Assembly: GCA_031255315.1 (NCBI GenBank)
Contig: JAIRSS010000204.1
Span: 1-10,459 of the forward strand
From: Spirochaetaceae bacterium
GTDB lineage: Bacteria; Spirochaetota; Spirochaetia; Treponematales; Breznakiellaceae
Direction of reading: 5' to 3'
DNA length: 10,459 nucleotides
The notes beneath the pieces were generated by a model. That model was given only the letters and a program-made list of their open reading frames with translations. It was not told the DNA's origin and made no database searches. This document shows positions 1 to 4,775 of the stretch, in pieces. Numbering within the stretch: position 1 is the stretch's first letter; each line of letters opens with the position of its first letter. A program made the translations under genes and the position numbers.

Positions 1-1
1 T

Positions 2-313
2 TATGACCTGTTTCCATACAGCAGGGCTGCTGTGCAAATTCTCTATCGCTGACATTGTTGTGGCAACGTAACTCTTCTTGCATTCCTGGCACAGATATGC
101 CTGTTTTCCGCATTTGTGCCCGTTACGCCGTACCCGGCTTGAACCGTAATGGGGGCATCCTGTCTTCCCGCTTTCCTCATCAGCCTTAATTTCAGCCCGT
201 TCCCTTATCTCCTTCAGTTTCCCGAAAGCCTCGTCCAAATGACTTTCAGGTATCTCCTTCGCAATTGATATCAGTTCTGCAAGCGTTCCCTTTGCGCCGC
301 CTCCATGGTTTTC
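2..313 (-). pseudogene. IS1595-like transposase, N-terminal part, probably decayed, runs off window
   Basis: The frame is open from 313 to the window edge and encodes about 100 residues. It reads GAKGTLAELISIAKEIPES, then a charged helix, then a zinc-ribbon-like segment with CPHYG and CQEC about 20 residues apart, and ends ...SSPAVWKQVI. This order matches the N-terminus of IS1595-type DDE transposases as I know them (Cys4 ribbon, then the catalytic core); the core lies outside the window. Two things suggest decay. The frame has a TAG at 314-316 and no ATG or GTG between that stop and the ribbon; the nearby ATG at 304-306 is in another frame and stops after 11 codons. The second ribbon ligand is Tyr (TAC) where Cys is expected. 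A programmed frameshift or an unusual start is the alternative. Family assignment is by eye and moderate. Confidence 0.6.
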
Positions 314-357
314 CTACTTTATACTATATCACAGAAGCTTGAAGTTTACAACCTGTT

Positions 358-951
358 TTGCGACTAACACCATATGAATTGGTGTCACAAACGGAGGGGA
401 ATTTTACCAACTCCGGTTCCAGGAAGGTATTATGTTTATATGAGGATCCACAAGTTCAAAGTTCGGACAAGGCTGTTTGTTTTGTTGTGCCCGGGAATGA
501 CCTGGACACGGTCCGAAGTTATGAACTTCCCTATTCGACAATTCTCAATCGTTACGACCAGTATAGTCTAGATCTTAAAGGCTTAGGCAAACGGATTGAA
601 CAAAAAGGATATCTCTTGGGATATGCCTATGATTTAAACCGGAACGGCAGGGAAGAACTGTATCTTTCGGTTAGTGGCGGCATGAGGGATGGTCATACTA
701 TAATTGAATACAATCCTGACACGGACACATTTGAAAAAATATTTGACAAAGAGAAATATGGTGAAGACCTATATCTTGACAAATTTGACGCAAACACGAG
801 GGAGGTATATATAGCGCTTCAGCCTGGCGGCGTCCATGTTGTGCTGCGTTGGGACGAAACGGCGAAGAGATACGTGGAGAAAGACCCCGCCGAAGCGGCC
901 CGGGTGCGGAAAATGTGGTCTGAATTGCAGAGCAACAGGTATAACTATTGA
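358..951 (+). CDS. Hypothetical protein, probably 5'-truncated at a transposon junction
   Basis: The open frame encodes up to 197 residues from a TTG at 358, only five codons after an in-frame TGA at 340-342, with no Shine-Dalgarno. The protein begins directly in what looks like domain sequence (LTPYELVSQTEGNF). I therefore think the native start and any signal peptide were lost where the neighbouring transposase DNA begins. The middle carries a DLNRNGREELYLSV segment, reminiscent of the Asp/Asn-rich calcium-binding loops of FG-GAP/VCBS-type repeats. The C-terminus is basic and Asn-rich. I do not recognise the family. Base composition is visibly AT-richer than the genes from 1121 onward, which fits an accessory or transferred segment. 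It may be a non-functional remnant. Confidence 0.55.
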   Translation: MRLTPYELVSQTEGNFTNSGSRKVLCLYEDPQVQSSDKAVCFVVPGNDLDTVRSYELPYSTILNRYDQYSLDLKGLGKRIEQKGYLLGYAYDLNRNGREELYLSVSGGMRDGHTIIEYNPDTDTFEKIFDKEKYGEDLYLDKFDANTREVYIALQPGGVHVVLRWDETAKRYVEKDPAEAARVRKMWSELQSNRYNY

Positions 952-989
952 GAAACGCCGAACTAAACCGGTGGGAAAAACTACCCTGC

Positions 990-1012
990 GAGGGGTTTTG
1001 ACTAGTCCCCTC
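990..1012. terminator. Weak hairpin between convergent genes
   Basis: GAGGGG (990-995) pairs with CCCCTC (1007-1012) across an 11-nt loop. It sits between the convergent ends of the gene at 358-951 and map. On the minus strand a TTTTT run follows only after about 10 nt, and on the plus strand the downstream sequence is AT-rich but not a T-tract. It could be an imperfect bidirectional terminator. The rest of 952-1120 shows nothing recognisable. Confidence 0.25.
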
Positions 1013-1120
1013 ACATTATTCTAATCACACCATACCATGATGATCCTCTTGGATTCCGGTGTTTTGGCAGATGTTCCAACTCCCTGGTATAGTTTCACTT
1101 CAGCATAACAGCCGCCCGCG

Positions 1121-1882
1121 TTAATCCAACCGGTCGGTCAGTATTTCCGTATGATCCTGAAAAACAGCGACCGTGTGTTCCCAATGAGCCGAAAGCGTGC
1201 CGTCTGCGGTTACCACGGTCCAATTGTCTTCCAGAATATCAACATCCCCGCCGCCCATATTGACCATCGGCTCTATGGCGATGACCAGCCCCGGGGCCAT
1301 GCGGGGGTTGGGGCCGTGGGGAATGTTGGGCACCGACGGGTCCTCGTGAACCGCCAGGCCTACCCCGTGCCCGGAGAACTGATGGACCACCCCATAGCCG
1401 TAGGATTTTGCGTGAGATTCCACCGCCCGGGCTATCTGCAAAAGCCGGTCCCCGGCCTTAACCGCCGCGATGCCCTTGTAAAGACATTCCCGTGTTACCC
1501 GGTTGAGCGTCCGGGCGGCGTCGCTCACCTTCCCGATTTCCACGGTTACCGATTGGTCGCTGATAAAGCCCCCCAGGTCTATACCGCTGTCCACCGAGAC
1601 CAGGTCCCCCTCGGCGATCTTCCGCCGGGAAGGGATGCCGTGAATGACTTCGTTGTTGATAGAAATACAGAGGGCGCCCGGAAAGGGGTTGCTTTTGGGG
1701 CCGTACCCTAAAAAGGCCGGTTTGCCTCCGGCTTTTTTTATCCAGTTCTGGGCCCACCGATCCAGGTCCCGCGTCTCCACGCCGGCTTTTACCAGGGGGA
1801 TGATTTCCCGGAACATGGCGCTCAGAGCCTTACAGGATTCCCGGATTCCATTGATTTGCTTTTCATTCTTTAAACGAAGCAT
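1121..1882 (-). CDS. map: Type I methionine aminopeptidase
   Basis: Removes the initiator methionine from nascent proteins whose second residue is small, in the cytoplasm. The 253-residue protein has the pita-bread fold signature and all expected active-site residues. These are His81 (EVIHGIP), metal ligands Asp98 (VSVDSG) and Asp109 (ISDQS), His172 (SGHGVG), His179 (AVHEDP), Glu204 (AIEPM) and Glu235 (HWEHT). Length is typical for the bacterial type I enzyme, with no N-terminal zinc-finger extension. I place the start at 1882 because AAGGAG (1888-1893, minus strand) sits 5 nt upstream. The frame stays open to 1909, but those extra codons come from the inserted repeat. It is the last gene of the five-gene minus-strand set and is separated from the J-protein gene only by the MITE-like element. 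Confident call. Confidence 0.96.
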   Translation of the reverse strand: MLRLKNEKQINGIRESCKALSAMFREIIPLVKAGVETRDLDRWAQNWIKKAGGKPAFLGYGPKSNPFPGALCISINNEVIHGIPSRRKIAEGDLVSVDSGIDLGGFISDQSVTVEIGKVSDAARTLNRVTRECLYKGIAAVKAGDRLLQIARAVESHAKSYGYGVVHQFSGHGVGLAVHEDPSVPNIPHGPNPRMAPGLVIAIEPMVNMGGGDVDILEDNWTVVTADGTLSAHWEHTVAVFQDHTEILTDRLD

Positions 1883-1890
1883 AGCTTCTC

Positions 1891-1957
1891 CTTTTAGAGG
1901 CTGTTCCAAAAGTAATTGACTGTGCGCTGACGCGCGCGGTTTTGGAACAGGCTTTTA
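1891..1957. mobile_element. MITE-like inverted-repeat element of about 55-58 bp with direct-repeat flanks
   Basis: Left arm AGGCTGTTCCAAAA (1898-1911) and right arm TTTTGGAACAGGCT (1940-1953) are inverted repeats with one mismatch in 14, enclosing a GCGC-rich 28-nt core. The hexamer CTTTTA occurs immediately outside on both sides (1891-1896 and 1952-1957) and looks like a target-site duplication. Its exact length (3-6 bp) is ambiguous because it blends with the arm ends. The right arm read inward is identical over 16 nt to the IS terminus at 10006-10021. The element carries no ORF. It lies between the J-protein stop codon, whose TAA is part of the duplication, and the map Shine-Dalgarno. No T-tract follows either arm, so it is not a standard terminator, although the transcript could fold here. 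Confidence 0.75.
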
Positions 1958-2731
1958 TACTTTCAGTTTCCGCCGGAGCTGCGTTACGCCGGGCAGGGCG
2001 GGATCCCGTTTCAAGGCTTCCCGGAAGACGGTTTCGGCGTTGTTCATCCGGCCCAGTCGCATCAGGGTCTCCGCCATGGAACGCATCCACCGGGCTTCAT
2101 CTCTGGGGGGGAACCCCAGTTCCAGCAGAGTTTCCAAACACTCAAGATACGTTTCACCGTCCACGGCGGCTTTAAGCCTGAGACGGACCAATTCTTTCAG
2201 GGAATTTTCAAGTTCGATGTTGAAATGCCGGAAGTAGGGCAGCCGCCGCTCCTCCCGGACCAGGGCGACGAAGAGCGCGAATGCCTCGTAGTAACATTCC
2301 CGTTTTTCAAGCTCTTCGGCCAGGATGTAGGTGCAATCCATCCAGTCTTCCCGCCCAAGGTACTCGTGCATGGGGAAGTCCAGCCCCCCCTGATTCCGCC
2401 ACGCGGCCAGGGCTTCCTCTTCCTCAAGATGCAGAAGCTCGAAGAATACAAATTTCGCCTGGCTTGCCGGATCGTCCGGTTTTGCCCGCAGAAACTCCCG
2501 GTAATCAAAGCCGCCAGCTTTGACAAACCGGCGGTACGCCCGGTCATATTCGTAGCGCCGCTCGTAATCAGACAGTACTTCGTAGGCGGTAAGGAGCTTC
2601 CGCATCGCCTCGGAACCGCCGCCTCCCACGATATCCGGATGTATCCGCTTGGCCTTCTCCCGAAAAGCCCGCTTAACATCCTGAGAACTCGCGTCGTCTT
2701 CTATGCCGAGGAGGGAATAATAGTTTTCCAT
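1955..2731 (-). CDS. J-domain (DnaJ-like) co-chaperone with TPR-like C-terminal region
   Basis: The 258-residue protein starts with a J domain (about residues 2-66): YYSLLGI, a basic helix II, the invariant HPD tripeptide at 31-33, and a helix III ending in YEYDRAYRRF. J domains stimulate the ATPase of an Hsp70 (DnaK). There is no Gly/Phe linker, no CxxCxGxG zinc repeats and no class I/II substrate-binding domain, so this is a class III J protein and not DnaJ itself. The remaining ~190 residues are helical; the last 50 (AETLMRLGRMNNAETVFREAL) resemble a tetratricopeptide repeat and probably bind a specific client. The start is 8 nt after the upstream stop with no clear Shine-Dalgarno, which suggests translational coupling. 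The client is unknown. Confidence 0.9.
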   Translation of the reverse strand: MENYYSLLGIEDDASSQDVKRAFREKAKRIHPDIVGGGGSEAMRKLLTAYEVLSDYERRYEYDRAYRRFVKAGGFDYREFLRAKPDDPASQAKFVFFELLHLEEEEALAAWRNQGGLDFPMHEYLGREDWMDCTYILAEELEKRECYYEAFALFVALVREERRLPYFRHFNIELENSLKELVRLRLKAAVDGETYLECLETLLELGFPPRDEARWMRSMAETLMRLGRMNNAETVFREALKRDPALPGVTQLRRKLKV

Positions 2732-2739
2732 GAGGAAAC

Positions 2740-3147
2740 TTACGCGCCTATCCGTTTACCCAGGATTTCCGCGTGAGGGGCGCTCAGAATGACGTCGCTC
2801 CAGTTGACCACCATCCCTTCATGTTCCATGGCCCGCATGAGGTTATACATCGCCTTGCCCGTAAAGGGGCCGGTTTTTCTGAGGAAAGCCGCGCCCTTCT
2901 TCCCCACAAGGCCGCTCCCGGAGGAGAGGACCTTCGGGAGGGCTTCAGGCATCTTGCCGCCGAAAAGGGAAACGGATTCGGCGACGGCCACAATGTATTC
3001 ATAACCCGGCAGCCGGAACCCGTCTTCCGTCCAGGCGTCCATCACGTCCACCCGGTGCCCCATCGCTTCCATCCCCTTAGCCAGGGTTTTTACGTAATCG
3101 GGAACGCCCCTTCTTTGAGCCGGGGCGCTGATAATCGCTATTCTCAT
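2740..3147 (-). CDS. Small flavodoxin-like fold protein, function unknown
   Basis: A 135-residue protein opening with a beta strand and loop (MRIAIISAPAQRRGVPDYV), a helix, a second strand (HRVDVMDAW), then YEYIVAVAESVSLFGG and GKKGAAFLRKTGPFTG. This alternating strand/helix order, with a loop after strand 1 where FMN phosphate would bind, is what flavodoxin-like proteins show. The loop lacks the usual T/S-rich phosphate-binding motif, so cofactor binding is doubtful. The start ATG lies 2 nt after the stop of the universal stress gene and the J-protein gene follows 8 nt later, so the three are almost certainly co-transcribed and translationally coupled. I do not recognise a characterised homologue. 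A flavin-related or purely structural role is inference from fold only. Confidence 0.75.
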   Translation of the reverse strand: MRIAIISAPAQRRGVPDYVKTLAKGMEAMGHRVDVMDAWTEDGFRLPGYEYIVAVAESVSLFGGKMPEALPKVLSSGSGLVGKKGAAFLRKTGPFTGKAMYNLMRAMEHEGMVVNWSDVILSAPHAEILGKRIGA

Positions 3148-3149
3148 AA

Positions 3150-3635
3150 TTAGGCCTGCTTATAAATTTGATCGATAGCGGGTTCCTTCACGAGGATGAC
3201 GGAACATTTGGCGTTCACCATGATTTCCCGGTGGGCGGTGGAGATGATGTCCCGGGCGCTCCGGTCCCGTTCCCATCCGCCCAGGACAATTAAATCCGCC
3301 TTCCGTTCGTCCGCGGCCAGGAGAATCTCTGTATAGACCGCCCCTCGGCGCATATCCCGCTCAATTTTAATCCCCTTGGCGCGGGCCAATTCCTCCACAA
3401 AAGAGAGATACCGGTTCCCGTTAGCCTCTAAACTCCGCTCATACTCCTGGCTTTCTTCCTGAATGAATATCTTACTCAGGGTAAGCTGGCGGATCGTCGC
3501 GGTATCCACCACATAGACCGCCGAAAGGCGGCACCGGTACTGCTTTGCCATAACAATAGCGTACTTCGCCGCCATGATAGAAGCATCGGAACCGGTGATT
3601 GCGACAACAACATGTGAAAAAACAGGTTTACTCAT
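3150..3635 (-). CDS. Universal stress protein (UspA-like fold)
   Basis: A 161-residue single-domain protein with the Usp layout: strand 1 (HVVVAITGSDASIMAAKYA), a helix with the KQYRCRLSAVYVVD strand, a long middle helix with RYLSFVEELARAKG, then ADLIVLGGWERDRS and KCSVILVKE as the last strand. In ATP-binding Usp proteins the stretch after the fourth strand reads G-x2-G-x9-G-S/T. Here the second Gly is replaced by charged residues and the final Gly-Ser position reads Ser-Thr, so nucleotide binding by the canonical loop is unlikely. The start at 3635 has GGAGG 6 nt upstream and lies 21 nt after V-ATPase subunit D. Usp proteins usually act in stress adaptation; the specific role is unknown. Confidence 0.88.
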   Translation of the reverse strand: MSKPVFSHVVVAITGSDASIMAAKYAIVMAKQYRCRLSAVYVVDTATIRQLTLSKIFIQEESQEYERSLEANGNRYLSFVEELARAKGIKIERDMRRGAVYTEILLAADERKADLIVLGGWERDRSARDIISTAHREIMVNAKCSVILVKEPAIDQIYKQA

Positions 3636-3656
3636 CCCTTGCCTCCAGAAACCGCA

Positions 3657-4307
3657 TCAAGAGTCAGAACGCTTTAACGCCAACTTTCCTGCAGCCCCCT
3701 TCTTTTTTAACAGCTTGCTCGAAAAAAAAGCATCCCGTTCTTTTTCTTCAAGCGCCGCCTCTATATACGTTTTTGTCTCTTTCGCGGTGGGAATAACCAT
3801 CTTTTCCAGGGCGTTAACCCGCCGCTGGGTCTTCCTGACTTCCCGGGCCAACCGCCACGCGATAGTCCGCACTCCCGCCAATTCAGTAAGTATCTTTAAC
3901 AACCCAAAGAATTCTAACACGGTTTCATCACATTCCGCAAATGAATTCGCAGGGGAATATTTAAGTTCCACTTCCGGAATGCGCACTTCCAGTCCCGGCA
4001 GGTTCATTCCCGCCGCCAAAACCCGCTTTTCCTCCAGGTCGAAGCGGTAGCTGATATTCTTGGAAAGCCGTTCCGCCCGCTCCCGGCCCACCACGATGAG
4101 CATACGCTTGAGCGCGGGATACGCTGTGGCAATACGGGCGTCCATGTCCCGCTCCAGCATCTTGACCTGCTCCACTTTCTGCATCAGTTCCATGATGAGG
4201 ATTTCCCTCTTCTGTTCCAGGAGATCATACCCCTCCCTGGCGGTGGCGAGCCGCTCGTTAACCCGGAATAGATTGCTTTTCGTCGGCGCGATATGTTCGC
4301 GGGGCAT
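3657..4307 (-). CDS. atpD: V-type ATPase/ATP synthase subunit D (central rotor stalk)
   Basis: Subunit D forms the coiled-coil central shaft that couples ATP turnover in the A3B3 head to rotation of the membrane ring. The 216-residue protein carries the family's N-terminal signature (PTKSNLFRVNERLATAREG, then LLEQKREIL) and a C-terminal long helix (RRVNALEKMVIP ... ALEEKERDAFF). The two terminal helices are what wrap into the shaft. Length is normal. I start it at 4307 because AAGGAG (4314-4319, minus strand) is 6 nt upstream and MPREHIAPTKSNL matches family N-termini; the frame is open to 4394 but those codons are leader. No other V-ATPase subunit is in the window: upstream lies divergent ileS and downstream a stress gene, so D heads an operon apart from the other subunits. 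The symbol follows bacterial V-ATPase usage (also ntpD), not F-ATPase beta. Confidence 0.94.
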   Translation of the reverse strand: MPREHIAPTKSNLFRVNERLATAREGYDLLEQKREILIMELMQKVEQVKMLERDMDARIATAYPALKRMLIVVGRERAERLSKNISYRFDLEEKRVLAAGMNLPGLEVRIPEVELKYSPANSFAECDETVLEFFGLLKILTELAGVRTIAWRLAREVRKTQRRVNALEKMVIPTAKETKTYIEAALEEKERDAFFSSKLLKKKGAAGKLALKRSDS

Positions 4308-4324
4308 AGAAATCTCCTTATGTC

Positions 4325-4382
4325 CGCCATGACCGGGGCGCGCTCGTATGTAGGTATACACCGCCGCGGGCTGGTCATGGCG
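4325..4382 (-). promoter_or_regulatory. Candidate leader hairpin of the V-ATPase D operon
   Basis: CGCCATGACC (4373-4382 read on the minus strand) is perfectly complementary to GGTCATGGCG (4325-4334 on the minus strand), a 10-bp stem closing a 38-nt loop that contains further short complementary segments (GTAT/ATAC). The stem ends 5 nt before the Shine-Dalgarno AAGGAG of subunit D. It could modulate translation of the operon or bind a protein. Palindromic operator DNA is an alternative reading. No known riboswitch class is recognised. Confidence 0.45.
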
Positions 4383-4396
4383 TGTTAGTATCATCG

Positions 4397-4408
4397 TATA
4401 CTAGTATA
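4397..4408 (-). promoter_or_regulatory. AT-rich palindrome TATACTAGTATA, possible -10 element or operator
   Basis: A perfect 12-bp palindrome containing TATACT on both strands. On the minus strand it lies where a -10 box would start transcription near 4396, just before the leader hairpin, and it would serve the V-ATPase D operon. No good -35 is visible at 16-18 bp spacing on either strand (TTGTTA at 4422-4427 is only 13 bp away). It may therefore depend on an activator, or be an operator. Confidence 0.35.
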
Positions 4409-4420
4409 AAACAGGGCGTT

Positions 4421-4692
4421 TTAACAACGGAGAAACGGCGCGTTCCAGCAATTCTCAGGCGAAAACTCATAATGAACGGCAGGAGGCCGCGCCGTTTCCT
4501 CGAACCGCCGCTCAATCTCCGCGCGGACTTCCGGTCTCAGGCCTGTGTAACCTATAAAAACGATCCAGCCAATGCGGGTTACGGGCTTCCCGCCGATTGT
4601 TGCGGGGATACCGACCGCCCCGCCGGCCCCGTGTATCCGGCAATCACGACCCCGCCGCCGTCCGGGAGGGGCCCGCGCCCGTTGGCGGGTGA
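4421..4692 (-). pseudogene. Decayed coding relic, BspA-type leucine-rich-repeat-like segment
   Basis: Between the V-ATPase promoter region and ileS the minus strand reads protein-like text in two frames. From 4662 downward one frame gives DGGGVVIAGYTGPAG. About 4620, in a G-rich run, sense continues in another frame as GIPATIGGKPVTRIG and then GYTGLRPEVRAEIERRFEE up to a TAA at 4421-4423. The pattern VVI-GYTG-...-IPATI-G-PVT-IG is typical of the LRR_5 repeats of large BspA-like surface proteins, which are common in treponemes. The part after TRIG does not continue as LRR. There is no start codon or Shine-Dalgarno, so I read it as a frameshifted remnant. No complete gene is visible in 4308-4775 otherwise. 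Confidence 0.35.
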
Positions 4693-4725
4693 ATGGGGGA
4701 ATTACGGCGTTCCAGGCCGCCGTAC

Positions 4726-4754
4726 TGGAAAATTTTGCTCCCCTGTGGCATACT
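4726..4754 (+). promoter_or_regulatory. Candidate sigma-70-type promoter for ileS
   Basis: TGGAAA (4726-4731) and CATACT (4749-4754) are separated by 17 bp, each matching four of six consensus bases. Transcription would begin near 4761, giving a leader of about 15 nt that includes the ACAGGAG Shine-Dalgarno. No T-box antiterminator or attenuator is visible this close to the start. Confidence 0.35.
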
Positions 4755-4775
4755 GACCGGACAGGAGAAAGAACG

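Noticed and set aside
1151..1711. 186-codon plus-strand open frame opposite map
   Set aside because: Map is certain on the minus strand with all active-site residues, and this frame mirrors its codon bias.
4432..4498. 11-bp perfect inverted repeat GAAACGGCGCG/CGCGCCGTTTC as a regulatory structure
   Set aside because: The loop is 45 nt, it lies about 280 nt from ileS inside the decayed coding relic, and nothing ties it to a promoter; noted only as a coincidence-prone GC-rich repeat.
4382..4756. 124-codon plus-strand ORF in the ileS leader
   Set aside because: No Shine-Dalgarno, no recognisable domain, and protein-like sense in the region lies on the minus strand.
4572..4775. 68-codon N-terminal extension of IleRS
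   Set aside because: It is Pro/Arg-rich with no family resemblance, and the GTG at 4776 has a good Shine-Dalgarno and a family-typical N-terminus.
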